From Coprinopsis marcescibilis (lineage: Eukaryota > Basidiomycota > Agaricomycetes > Agaricales > Psathyrellaceae), in assembly GCA_004369085.1 (NCBI GenBank), contig ML210281.1, positions 1-64,000 of the forward strand: a stretch of DNA of 64,000 nucleotides, written 5' to 3'. Made by a program: the position numbers and the translations under genes. The notes under the pieces are model-generated. The model ran no database searches. It had not been told where the DNA came from and was given only the letters and a program-made list of their open reading frames with translations. Positions 23,265 to 34,034 of the stretch are shown here, piece by piece (within the stretch, counting starts at the first letter, position 1; each line of letters opens with the position of its first letter).

Positions 23265-23907
23265 TCAGTGACAAGATCCAGAACGAGGGCGGCCAAACCC
23301 ACCTGTTGTGTTGCCCATAGGTCGACGAGAGTGGCCGTGGCTGCGGCCTCCAATGGCGGACATATTGACATTGTTCAGCACTGTCGTTCCTCCAGACCCT
23401 CCTTGGTTGAATAAAGTGCCAAAGGCAGGGTCTGTTTCATCTATAGCTCTCCCGTCCTTGTAATAGCGACCGTTCACAGAGGTAAAGTTGCCTCCGTTAA
23501 GGACCGTGCTCCCTGTTTGGCCTATGGCGAGGTAAATCAGACGATACGAGGAAGGGCAAATCTATGTACTCACTTGGACGTGGCCCGCTTCCTGGTTCAT
23601 CGGTGGCGGCATGAAGACCGCTTCCCGGTTGATTGGTAGCAGGTCCTTGATCAGGGGGTGCCCTATCAGAGTTTAAGCTTGAGGACCTCCGACGTCCGGC
23701 AGCTGGCGGTGAACGCGGCGTGTATTTGAAACTGCTCGAGGTGGTAGAACGACCATTGGGGTCAAAGACGTGGGTATGGCAAGAGCTTGAAACCAAATTT
23801 CCACTTGAATCAAAGTTCTGGTGGAAGGTATTGTGCAAGTTTCCCTTTACGTCTTGAAAGGTAGAGTCTTTAATTGTGCAGTTGGATGCTCCTTGGAAGA
23901 ATGGCAT
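23265..23907 (-). CDS. Small basidiomycete protein with N-terminal F-x-GA motif (copy 2)
   Basis: Exons 23574-23907 and 23265-23521 join in phase and give 196 residues. The N-terminus MPFFQGASNCTIKDSTFQDV aligns with copy 1. The frame opens earlier (M at 23943), but that ATG lies only 6 bases past a TATA box, so it cannot be well placed in the transcript, and the paralog starts at the equivalent of 23907. Downstream: GNLHNTFHQNFDSSGNLVSSS, an Arg/Ser-rich disordered region with a duplicated PGSG element, YYKDGRAIDETDPAFG, and a Gly/Asn/Arg-rich end. There is no signal peptide or membrane segment. Function unknown. Confidence 0.7.
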
Positions 23908-23948
23908 TGCGAAAGTTATGGAGCCAGACAAGGCTGGATCCATTCTAC

Positions 23949-23970
23949 TTTATACCCTCATGTGACGTCA
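23949..23970 (-). promoter_or_regulatory. CRE-TATA core promoter of copy 2
   Basis: TATAAA at 23949-23954 and a perfect TGACGTCA at 23963-23970, 8 bp upstream of it. The preferred ATG (23907) is about 42 bases downstream of the TATA box, close to the 36 bases seen in copy 1. Confidence 0.7.
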
Positions 23971-24401
23971 TCAAGAGGATCAAATAATGGCTCAAGCGCC
24001 TTGGCACTCCAATCCAATGACGGCCCCACGTCTTCTAATTAGTTTTCATATAAGCCTAGTCTCTCACAGCCATGGTCTTTATCTCTGCAGTAATATCCCT
24101 GTATCACCCGAGGCAGTTTGCCACTGATAGTACAGTGACGTAGTTGGCATATTTCTGGACACCGTTTCAGGAACTAGATTGGCTTGTGAGCAACATCGAA
24201 AGCTCCAGATTTGTCCTGGGCCCAAGGCGTAGACTGACCCCGATTGTCATGGTCAGACCCAAGCATGTGCCCAAATCCAGGTCAGGTTTGGCCCGATGCA
24301 ATAAAAGACCATATTAACATAATGAAATATTACAGCAACTGATGTCCACCAGTGAGCAAGACCCAGCAAAGGCTCAAAGGGAAGACACTCACCTGAACAT
24401 A
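23971..24401. other. Intergenic region
   Basis: Upstream flank of the CRE-TATA gene and 3' flank of the four-helix membrane protein. Nothing further seen. Confidence 0.4.
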
Positions 24402-24926
24402 TCAAGGGCCTTCAGTCCCCACAAACTCTCCATCATCATTTACATGATACATAACACTCGACTGCCTATCCTCCATTCTGTCGAGCATCTCCAGCCGCTC
24501 CTGACTGCACATCGTCGCAACGGCAAACGCCAGCGCCGCCTCGAAACCCGTCATGACAAACGTCCGCTGCTGCCTCGACTGCACGCGCAGGAGATAAAAC
24601 ATCGTCACGAACAACCAAAACGAGGCTAGGATCCAACACGTCGCGACGACCCCAAATCGAGCAGTCACTGGCACGAGGTTGGGGATCTCCCGCACACGGT
24701 ATTTCCTTCTCCGTTGCCTGAAAGCGAGAATAATGATGACGAGGTGGTGGATAACGGTAGCGAGAATGAGGGGTCCGCAGACTATGTCGGCGATCGTCGA
24801 GTCCTCCATGTTCACAAAGTTGGCGACGACCAAACTCGCAACGAATGACGCACACATCGTCATCTGGATGCGTCGTGTCCGAACTGGCTCGATTACTGGT
24901 ATCGCGGAGTTGGGTGCGTCGTCCAT
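24402..24926 (-). CDS. Four-helix membrane protein, function unknown (174 aa)
   Basis: A single-exon frame with four hydrophobic segments: MTMCASFVASLVVANFV, DIVCGPLILATVIHHLVIII, FGVVATCWILASFWLFVTM and EAALAFAVATM. Segments are separated by short basic loops (FRQRRRKYRVR; RVQSRQQR), so the basic loop after helix 2 probably faces the cytosol. The C-terminal tail is acidic (EDRQSSVMYHVNDDGEF). The layout resembles the many small uncharacterised tetraspan proteins of Agaricomycetes. No catalytic motif seen. The extra upstream frame to 25029 is in another phase and is not needed. Confidence 0.65.
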   Translation of the reverse strand: MDDAPNSAIPVIEPVRTRRIQMTMCASFVASLVVANFVNMEDSTIADIVCGPLILATVIHHLVIIILAFRQRRRKYRVREIPNLVPVTARFGVVATCWILASFWLFVTMFYLLRVQSRQQRTFVMTGFEAALAFAVATMCSQERLEMLDRMEDRQSSVMYHVNDDGEFVGTEGP

Positions 24927-25105
24927 GGTGGAGGTTCAAAGTCAAGAGATTGGACGACCGTTTTGATGGAGGCGATGCATCATCCCATCTCCGTGACATA
25001 CCTCGGGCCCTATAGGCAACCAAAATCAATTTGGTTTCTCAAGACATGTCTGCAGGTAAATAATTTATATTAGTTTAGACTGTAGTAGTAACAAGACAAA
25101 ACGTA

Positions 25106-26360
25106 TCATTCTCGTGACTTATTCGACTGTCCATGCTCAAAGCTCCTTTCTAATGCCAAAGTCCGCATATCACCAGGATCCCTCTCTCTCCGTGACCGTT
25201 CTCTTCGAGGAGTGCCCGGTCGAGAGGGTGTACCATCCTGCCGGGACTCGTCTACAGGAGTCCCACTCCTATCTCTCGTCTTCATCATGATCCCTGTGCT
25301 GCTGCTGCCGCTACTCGAAGCATCAGTCAAAACAGGGGTTGTGCTCCTAGATCCACCGCCACCTCTTCCTCGGACGCTGCCCGCACCAACAGACCCACTC
25401 CTAGAGGGCACGGCACTGGTGTTTCCCGGGCTGGAGACTGGTGCAGGCGATAGCTCTCGCGCAGAACCCCAATAGAGAACTCTGCCCCACCAAGTCTTCC
25501 GATACTCTTCCCGCGCTCGTTCTTCGCGCTTGCGTTCAAAGGTTGCTCGGTAACGCTCATAACCTTCTCTAAAATACTTGTCCACTTTTGATGAGAAGAC
25601 TAGCTCTCCCCTAGGGTTCGAGGAGGGTGGAAGCGAAGCCATCGGTCGAGAGACTGAAGATGACCGCGATCGAGGCGATTTCGCTGGAGAGGGGGATCGT
25701 GATGATGTGGTGTGCGTCGGCGAAGTGGGCGACTGCTGCGGAGGTCGAGGGAAGAAAAAGTTGATAGGATTCCATGCAAATTTGGTCCGTAATGGTGGTT
25801 TGCGAACGTTGAGGACGATATTGAAAGACCGTAACGCGCGATTGGCCTGTGGTACGTATCTGGCATGATTTAACACGTATGAAGGGTAAGAATAGGAGAA
25901 CAGCGTACTTGTTCGCATAAGAGATCCTTTCTGAATACATCCCACTGGCAAAGAACAACAGCAGAGCGGTGACGCTGACGAACAAGAGTCCACTGGTGAT
26001 GTATGGATGGATCTGGAGCTCGGTCTCAACGGTGTAGACCCTGGCAACGACATATCTGTATGGTATGACCAGCACCGATGCCTGTGGAGGCAACAGAACC
26101 TCCCATAGCAGAATAGCAATGGCTAACAGTAATTGAAGCAAGAAAACTGGAGAGAAACATTGTGAGATTTCAAGTGCAGTTAAGAGAACATGGTGGTCAC
26201 ATTGGTAGCGAGACTTGCGACGCTGCAAGCTCATAGCTGTAGTCTTGAGACGCTCCTCGAACATAAGAACGTCGCGATATGTGGCGGCATCGTTCGGAGG
26301 ATGAAAAGAATTTCTGGAGACAGGCCTTGTGCGCGGCGGCATCGGTTTGAAAGGGTGCAT
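25106..26360 (-). CDS. SPO7: Spo7-like regulatory subunit of the Nem1-Spo7 lipin phosphatase
   Basis: Membrane partner of Nem1 that activates the phosphatidate phosphatase Pah1 at the nuclear/ER membrane. Exons 26201-26360, 25909-26146 and 25106-25859 join in phase and give 383 residues. Seen: TYRDVLMFEERLKTTAMSLQ (the Spo7 signature before the membrane), two transmembrane helices (FLLQLLLAIAILLWEVLL; GLLFVSVTALLLFFASGMY), then NRALRSFNIVLNVRKPPL and the conserved region KVDKYFREGYERYRATFERK with YRKTWWGRVLYWG. The tail beyond that is a long Ser/Pro/Arg-rich extension. An in-frame M six codons downstream (MPPRTRPVSRN) is an alternative start. The intron after RRKSRYQ starts GTGACC, a weak donor. 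It is divergent from TYR1 across 84 bp. Confidence 0.88.
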
Positions 26361-26444
26361 TGGTCGCGGAGGTCAAGCCAATTGCACTCAGCCCACACGT
26401 GGCCAAAGATAAGATTAGATCCAACTTGTCTTCTTACTTCCATC
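26361..26444. promoter_or_regulatory. 84-bp divergent promoter of SPO7 and TYR1
   Basis: The whole space between two start codons. It contains CCAAT at 26378-26382, a palindromic E-box CACGTG at 26396-26401 and GATAAG at 26408-26413. CACGTG and GATA sites are typical of fungal bHLH and nitrogen (GATA-factor) control; which gene each serves cannot be told from sequence. Confidence 0.55.
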
Positions 26445-28213
26445 ATGTCTCCTCCAATAAACGTAGCGCCCACCGTATCAGGCTCATCCCCCATACATGA
26501 ACAGCCTACAATTGGGCTCATCGGTATGGGGGCTATGGGCAAGATGTACGCCAAGTTTTTGGCAGAAGCTGGGTGGAAAAAGTACGTCGAATTCACCACA
26601 TAACTCGCGTTCTAATCCAATCTCCAGGATCAATGTTTGCGATTTGCCAGAGAAGTATGACCAGCTTCAGGCAGATTATGCAGGTATTTTCACTTGTGCA
26701 AGTCTATGAAGCTCTCAAATATTTAATTCTTAGGGCTTGCTTAGGTTCTGCCAATATCCACCCCATGCGCGATGGCCATGCCGTCTCTCGTTCCTCAGAT
26801 TTCATCATATACTCTGTCGAAGCAGAGTACATCGAACGAGTCGTGGCAGAATACGGTCCTTGTAGGTCCATCTTTCTGGAGTGCCCTCTGCTCCAACTAA
26901 ATATTCACAGCAACCAAAATGCATGCCATCGTCGCTGGCCAAACCTCTGTCAAAGCCCCTGAAAAGCTGGCATTTGAAGCTCATCTCCCCCAAGACGTCC
27001 ACATCATCTCCTGCCACTCCCTTCACGGACCCGGGGTGAGCCCTGTTGGCCAGCCTCTCGTACGTTTCTGCTTACCACCACTCGTTGTACCGGATCTTGA
27101 ACTGGTACCCAGGTCCTTATCAAACACCGGGCCAGTGACGACGCTCTGACCTTGGTCGAAACCATTCTTTCACCACTCAAGTCAAGATTCGTCCATCTGT
27201 CTTACGAAGAGCACGATTCTGTCACAGCCAACACCCAAGCTGTGACGCATGCCGCTTTCCTCAGGTATGGAAGCCCTTTTATATGCATATGTTCTCTGAC
27301 TAACAATACCCTTCTCCCTAGCATGGGAACCGCGTGGGCCTCTGCACAGTCCTACCCTTGGGAACAAGGCCTCTATGTCGGCGGAATTGAGACAGTCAAG
27401 GTCAACCTCGCCCTCCGGATCTACTCAAATGCCTGGCACGTTTACGCCGGACTCGCCATTCTCAACCCCAGTGCTCGAATCCAAATCGACCAATACGCTC
27501 AAAGTGCTTCCGACTTGTTCAAACTCATGCTCCAGGGTGGGGCAGGAAGCGCAGAGGCAGCACGCAAGTTCCGAGAACGGATAGAGTGGGCAAGAGAATC
27601 CGTTTTCGGAGATTGGGACACAAAGGATTTGACGACAACAAGTCCTTCCACACCAAGGAAACCGAAGAACACGAAAGGACGCAGACCGATTCTGCTCTCC
27701 GCCGATTTGCTGGACCGGTTTAGCATGGGGACCCAGGTTGCATCTTCGCCTTTGAACACAGCCGCGCCGTGTCTTCCGCCAAAGGGTACCCTGTCTCCGC
27801 CATCCAAGTATCGACCAAACTCGCACCTCTCTCTCCTTGCCATGGTGGACTGTTGGGCACACCTCGGTATCAACCCTTATCACCATCTCTCCGTTGCCGC
27901 AACTCCTCTATTCCGGCTGTTCCTGGGAGTAGCGGAGCATCTATTTCTGTCAAGCTCGCAGCTGAGCAGTGCAATGGAATCGGCCCTGCACGACAACTGG
28001 CATCGAGCAGACGATCTAGAGTTTGTAATAGCCGCGAGGGGATGGAGTCAATGCGTCAGCTTTGGAAGTTTTGAGGTCTACCGAAGGAGGTTTGACGAGA
28101 CAAGGTCATTCTTTGTCTCCAGATTCGACGAAGCAGGAAAGTTGGGCAGCGAGATGATAAAGGCTGTGATGGAGAGTGAACTCGAAAGAGAAGAAAGCGC
28201 CGAACACGAGTGA
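26445..28213 (+). CDS. TYR1: Prephenate dehydrogenase (NADP)
   Basis: Oxidative decarboxylation of prephenate to 4-hydroxyphenylpyruvate in tyrosine synthesis. Six exons (26445-26581, 26628-26683, 26745-26861, 26911-27059, 27113-27264, 27322-28213) give 500 residues. Seen: the nucleotide-binding loop IGLIGMGAMGKMYAKF; VCDLPEKYDQL; SRSSDFIIYSVEAEYI; VAGQTSVKAPEKLAFE; HSLHGPGVSPVGQPL; EEHDSVTANTQAVTHAAF; and the C-terminal helical domain NSHLSLLAMVDCWAHLGI and RADDLEFVIAARGW. The join 26683/26745 skips an earlier AG at 26732, which would lead to a stop. A 50-residue insert before NSHLS is low-complexity. Divergent from SPO7; a sugar transporter gene follows 155 bases downstream. Confidence 0.93.
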
Positions 28214-28367
28214 TATGTAGATTATAATGAAATTTGCTTCCGTACCTCTCTTATAAACGGAAGCAATATTGTACGTGTTGGTCACGTGTGATGACATCCA
28301 GTTACCGCCGGTTACAGAGAGCACCAGCAAAACGAAGTTGTACCTTTGCTGTCACTCAGCGCTCAGG

Positions 28368-30987
28368 ATGACAGGGTTCTCATCCCTGCCACTGGCCCAG
28401 GAAGAAGGAGATCCAGGGGCCTCATCTCGAAAGTTCAAGGGTACCCCTCGCATCCTTGGACCACGTTGGGCAAGTCTCCCAACCATCACGGTCGGGTTAC
28501 TTGGTGTTCAGATCTTTTGGAGCGTAGAAATGTCCTATGGTCAGTGAAGATTCAATTGTATTAGGGCTCGAAACATAACAATTCGTGAATGCAGCGTCGC
28601 CATATCTTTTGTCACTAGGATTGAGCAAGTCCAGAATGGCTGTCGTGTTTCTCGCCGGCCCTCTGTCAGGTTTAATTATGCAACCATTGATCGGTATGGT
28701 CTCTTGTCGTAGCTCTATACGACTATACCCATTTATCTGAATCCTAGGCGTACTGGCCGACAACTCAACGTCTCGGTTTGGACGACGTAGACCTTACATG
28801 TTGATTGGGACCATGCTATGCATGTGTGGGATGCTACTCCTCGGTTTCACTCGACCATTCGCTACCCTTTTCACGACATTGGGCTCACGAGCTGTGAGTG
28901 TCCTTCTGAAAGTATTGTCATTGGCTAATTGGTCACACATAGAACGACGTATTAACGATTTGGCTCGCCGTTCTGTCAATATTCTTCATCGACTTTGCAA
29001 TCAATGCAGGTAACGTCACGCTGTGGTGGTTTCCATTGACCCTGCCTCACACTTATCTTGCATAGTACAAGCCATGGATCGAGCACTGCTGGTTGATACC
29101 CTCTCCCCGTCACGACAAGCAGCTGGAAATGCGTGGGCGGCACGTATGTTAGGTGTTGGAAGTGTCGTTGGGTTCTTCGTGTGCGTTACTACCCCTTTCG
29201 CTGCTGCATTCGTCTTTTCGCTGACAATTCGCCGTAGCGGCAACGTTAACCTCACCAAGACATTCCCATTTTTTGGAAAGACTCAGCTGCAAGTCTTATC
29301 GGTCATTGTTTCCATCTTCCTGCTCGTCGGGCATATCGTCATGGCCATCTGCGTTAAGGAGCGGGTCTTGTTAAAGCAGAATAATCTTTCGAACATGTGG
29401 GTACTTTCCTTCCCGTCTATGTCTGGATAAATTTGAAACAGTTGTGCAGAGAAACTAAAAAGCAAAATGCTTTTGTCAAAGAAGTCAAGGACCTCTGGTC
29501 GAATATCCGGACACTCCCCTGGGTGATCCAACAAATCGTGCGCATTTTATTTCCTGCCCAGTTCCCTCTACTAATCTCAACGTCGTAACAGTGCTTTATC
29601 CAATTCTGGTGCGTAACCCGAGCTTTCAGGGTGACTGCGTATTTACCGAACATCCAGCGCCTGGATAGCGTGGTTCCCAGTCCTCTTCTACTCCACCATA
29701 TATGTCGGCGATTTCCATAAATTCGCTGGGCCCCTCCCAACCACCGACGCGGAGAAAGCTGCTCTTGACCAAGAATCGACCCGGCTTGGATCGAGAGCAC
29801 TCTTCTACTCCTCCGTGATTGCGTTAATCATTAACATTGCCCTACCCGCTTTCATCGTTAAACCGACTCAAGAAGGGGCTGCAAGTCGCATAGGGATAGC
29901 ACCATCATCGAAACTGTCATGGCTTAAAGTTCCGCGCGTTCTTCAATTCCACCTTGCATCCCTATGGGCATTTAGCCTCTTGGTGTTTGCATTATCCATG
30001 TTTGCTACATTGTAGGCCCCCTTTTGCTCACTTCAACTGCCTGTGTCCTGACGACTTTCTTTCTTAGTTTCGTTCGTTCGCTTTTGGGAGCTACCCTTCT
30101 CATCAGTGTTACTGGTTTCTCTTGGGCAGTCACTCAATGGGCGCCATTTGCTTTGGTAGGATAAGGACTTTATATATCTCGGAGATATGATAACTCAATC
30201 CGCCTGCAGCTGGCCGAAGCAATCCTAACTGAGCCTGGCGCACCTGCGGCCGACGACACTGGATCTATTCAACTCACCGACGCTCGCACACGACCTCGCG
30301 TCGACCACGACGAAAGTAGTGACTCTGAAAGTGAAGATGAGGTCAGCAAAGCTATAGAAAACAGACGATTACTGCTTGGAAATCCGGCGGCGCACGTTAG
30401 CAGAATCAGGATAGATGTCGACGACCACTTGGATTCCGGTCCCAATGATAACGATTATGAAATCGTCAATGGCAACGACAGGGACGGCACTGGACCCAAC
30501 CCATCTGGAAGCTTGAGTGCCAAGGCTGGTATCATCTTGGTATGTCTTTTATCAGCAACCTCGACTCCTTGGTTCTGGCTGATAAACTTTCTTTCAGGGA
30601 ATCCACAACGTCTTCATTGTCATTCCACAATTCCTGGTTACTGGTCTATCGTCCATTATTTTCGCCATATTCGACCCTCACACACCTCCCACGTCGACTG
30701 GCCAACTAGCTTCGGACCGCCTGAAAAACGCAACAAGCGCTCTGGTTGACTCGGCCGGACGCCTTCCTCGCGATGTATATTACCTCGGGAACGAACTAAT
30801 ATCAAGAGCAGAAACTGTTCTTCAACCAACGCACTCCAACTCCGTTGTTTATATCTTCCGGTACGTTCTTGAATTGTCTCAGTGCGGACACCTTGTGCTG
30901 ACCCATTCCGGTAGTATTGGCGGTGTTGCGGCAACCTTTGGATTTGTGCTATGCTGGAGGCTAGCTCGTAACATGAAGCATAGATAA
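28368..30987 (+). CDS. GPH-type sucrose/alpha-glucoside transporter (SUT/SLC45-like)
   Basis: Proton-coupled disaccharide transporter of the glycoside-pentoside-hexuronide group, plasma or vacuolar membrane. Seen: TM1 region TVGLLGVQIFWSVEMSYA then SPYLLSLGLSKSRMAVVFLAG; the hallmark loop TSRFGRRRPYMLIGTM; DFAINAVQAMDRALLVDTL; AWIAWFPVLFYSTIYVG; a long acidic cytosolic loop (DDHLDSGPNDNDYE); and the end GVAATFGFVLCWRLARN. About ten short introns. The ATG at 28368 gives MTGFSSLPLAQEEG; the upstream in-frame M at 28269 is less likely. The family is clear; substrate is inferred. Its 3' end abuts a duplicated piece of the URC4 promoter. Confidence 0.87.
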
Positions 30988-31345
30988 TACTGTACACTAC
31001 CTACATACATACGGCTCTAATGCCTAGTAATCCTTCGACACCCGTTCCAATTTCCCGTTGTCCAACTCGCGTTGGCAACAAGGCGCCATCCAGCTGCCCA
31101 TTGTCGGATGTTGTTGAGACCTTTCTTTTACCCCAACCACAATGAACATTGCTGGGATCATCCCTCGGACTCTGACTGCTGAAGAAACATAGATGAGATT
31201 AGTGATACAGTATACTGTACACTACATACAGAAGGCTCTAATTCCCAATAATTCCTCAATGTCCTTTCCATTTTTCCTGTTGTCCGAATCGACAACGTAC
31301 GCTGGCAACGCTCGCAGATTGTATTTGCTCTTGCTCAACCTCTTT
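30986..31345 (+). repeat. Two partial copies of the URC4 5' region
   Basis: Copy A (30986-31192) and copy B (about 31211-31320) both begin atactgtacactac and continue with ggctctaat. Both then resemble the block ttccatttt-c-c-ttgtcc upstream of the real URC4 start (33883-34034). Copy A runs through the URC4 ATG: tttaccccaaccacaATG is followed by 31142-31192, which would encode a 16-residue peptide (MNIAGIIPRTLTAEET) similar to the first codons of URC4 (MNIAGIVPLAQTAEYL), then TAG. It is a truncated, non-functional copy. Confidence 0.75.
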
Positions 31346-33859
31346 CTAAACGGAGAAGTCCATCCACTCCCAGGTTTTGTATTCGTCCTGGCAAGGCAAA
31401 TGCTGGTCGACCATCTCCAGAAATTCGCGATCAGTGTGGTCCGCCTTGCCATCAATGGAAGCCTTATGAGCGGTGAACCAAGTATTGAAGGTTTCGATCA
31501 CTGGCCTCCAAAACCCCTCTGCTCCTGGTGGGATGCCCTCCAGGCGGGCTTGCTGCACTCGCATTCATTGACCAGGCAAGCTTCCCCACGGAAATCTGGT
31601 GAGAACCCTCAGTCCAGCATTTCTCCTGGTTACAGTACCAAGCGATGCACCACAGAATGGATTCGAGATCGTGTCGGTAGAGGCGGAAAACAGAACCATC
31701 GCTCGAGAAGAGTAGATCGAAGGCCATGAATGGTGGAGTACCAGTTATCACGTCCCCTTTCGTGCTCGGTGATTTTTCTCCTTCGGCCATTACCGCTGCT
31801 ACGTCATAGTCGTTCAGCACCATGACTTTGTTGCCATTCGGCAAGCTTTTGACCATCAAGTTGTTGACGCTGATATCGCCATGTGCAATCCCGATCTTCC
31901 AAAGAAGAAAATGGCCTGTGTAAAGGAATAGAGTAAGTGTCAACTATTGAGACAAGAGCACTCATCCACTTGCACCGAATAACGCCCCATATCTTGGCAA
32001 AGAAGTCGTCAGGAAGTAGCTCATCGACTGGTTTCATCTCCTTCGACAACATCTCCCAGGGCACTCGAGATCCCTGTGTTCCATCTATCCCCACTCCAGC
32101 AAACTGTCGAATAAACTTTGTCGAGAGTTTATCGTGCGCCTTGTAGTGAAGTACAATAGGAAGGTGATTTGTGATGTCTTTTGCGAATTTCCCAAGATGC
32201 TTCTCCGCTCTCTCCATTGTACAGGAGATGATATCCCCTTCGCCGTCCCGCTCCTCCTCTCTACATGAAAACTTGAAGAAAGTGTTTTTCAGGTCGTCTG
32301 GAAGCTTGGTGGACGATCTTGTGACTTCATCGGCATCGGCCTCTCCCTGCTTCGAGGGCTCATCGGCAGTGACTTTTGCTTCAGGCTTGTAGATTACACA
32401 CCTACGACCCTTGAGCTTCCATGGGACACTGGTCTTGCTGGGAATATCATATTGATGCTTGCGCCCGTTGACAGTGGCCTTGAGATCGAGAGGGGCAATA
32501 CCCCGCATGCGGGTCCCGAACCGTTGGAAGAGGACCATCGTCGCAACAAGAAGCGGGAGTTGCTCAACGATGTCGATAGGCTCAGTTTCGATGCACCCTT
32601 GAGGACCACTTCAGTGAAAGCTTATTGTCTGATGAGAATTGAGTTAGTGAGTGGTGCTTTCACGAATATCGGGTTTTATACTGTACCGACTAGAAGAAAA
32701 ACGGTGCTGTGGGTCCGGTCCCACCTCGAACGCAATAGTTCAAGGCCGTAATAGGCGCATTGAACGTCGGCGGTGACAGTTGTTGAAGATGGAAGCGGGG
32801 AGAGCTTTTGCCTCTTGCTGGATGATCTGTGAAGGGTGGTGTCCTTCCGCTTGCTGGGGTTGTTGGTGTATCCAGTAGACTCAGATTTAGACGGGGCCTC
32901 TCCAGCGTTTGCCTTGTCGTCTGCCGCAGAGCTCATGGAGGCAGTTGGTCCAGCCTGTGGTTCGAATTTCTGCTTGTGGACTTCTGTCATAGACGTTAGT
33001 AGAGATAAGCATGTCAATCTATCTTTGAACTGACTGGGAAGTATATCTGCGACTTCGTATGGTCTGTCCATTCGCGTACAGTCTATGATGTCTTCTGCCT
33101 TGATTTTGAAAGGGTTATGAACGTCTGCCCAGCCGATCTTACAATAGGCATTCTTTCGAGCACCCTCCCAAAGATTCGTTTGTTTTTCCAACATCTCGGC
33201 GAAGTGAGAGCAGTCGTGCGGCTGGCATTGGGTGGCTATTTCGTGGAAACGGCAAAGAGTAAGGGCGATCAGGTCGGGCCTCCGCTCCGTGCACTTGGGA
33301 ACTTCACTCGAAGTGGCCATGGAAGTGACTATCGCAGGATCGTTGACGGCAAACAGAGACGCGTCGTGAGAGACGTTGTTGCCTGAACAATGGACGAGGA
33401 TGGCATTCAGGGCAACACTGAGAGGATGGTAACGGTCCTTCTCCACTTCCGTAGAGAGCCTGTATTCTGCCATTAGTTATATCGTATGAAGCATATCATC
33501 AAACGACTCACGTTTTCTTGAGATTCTCTTTCATTTTCCTCAATTCCCTGGTCAATGGGCCGTTGCACCAGTCAATTGCCTCTGCGACCAACAACTCCAA
33601 CCGTTTCGCTCCATACTGGGCCAGAGCGTCGGGAGACAATTCAGCTCTTAATGGCTTGGTCTCGTTGCCGTCGTAGTGGCGTTCTACCATCAAAAGCGAG
33701 TTGACGAAAGACAAAAACGGGACTTTGAACGCATCCTCGAGATTTTCCTTGATTAATAGCACATTCAGCGAGTTGGACCTGTCATGATAGTAACTAACCA
33801 ACAACACGAGATTACGCGAGAATCCACCTTTATTCTGTTAACAGTTCATCATTGGACAT
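31346..33859 (-). pseudogene. FunK1-type protein kinase gene, probably disabled
   Basis: Fungal-specific kinase family expanded in Agaricomycetes. Seen in order: an N-terminal helical region (LEDAFKVPFLSFVNSLL), a Ser/Lys-rich linker, CAYYGLELLRSRWDRTHST, LFQRFGTRMRGIAPLDLK, the catalytic loop IAHGDISVNNLMV, LNDYDVAAV in place of DFG, TGTPPFMAFDLL, and RLYRHDLESILWCIAW. A GC-AG intron (31916-31973) restores RCHFLLWKIG. Two breaks remain. First, the frame that carries PQGCIETEPIDIVEQ has a TGA at 32611-32613 after the splice site. Second, near 31562-31570 the frame must shift by one base to reach GIPPGAEGFWRPVIETF ... TWEWMDFSV. A 17-nt first exon starting MSNDEL at 33859 is possible; otherwise the frame opens at 33807. 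Unusual splicing could rescue either site, so disablement is probable, not certain. Confidence 0.62.
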
Positions 33860-33882
33860 GGGACTGGATGTGGTTCAAAGTA

Positions 33883-34034
33883 AGAGCAATTCCCCGACGC
33901 CCATTCCATTTTCCCTTGTCCAAATCGAGCAAACTAGCCCCTATCCAGCTGAGAGATAATGACGTTGGCAACGAGGCAGACCATCCATATGCATTATCGG
34001 ATCTTGTCCAGGCCTTTCTCTTACCACAACCACA
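33883..34034 (+). promoter_or_regulatory. URC4 upstream region, source of the duplicated copies
   Basis: The 150 bases before the URC4 ATG. Blocks shared with copies A and B include ccattccattttcccttgtcc, cgttggcaacgaggc and tttctcttaccacaaccaca directly before the ATG. It separates the FunK1 start (minus) from URC4 (plus). Confidence 0.6.

Noticed and set aside
31142..31192. 16-residue frame as a regulatory uORF
   Set aside because: Better explained as a truncated copy of the URC4 start; it lies 2.8 kb from the real gene with another gene between.
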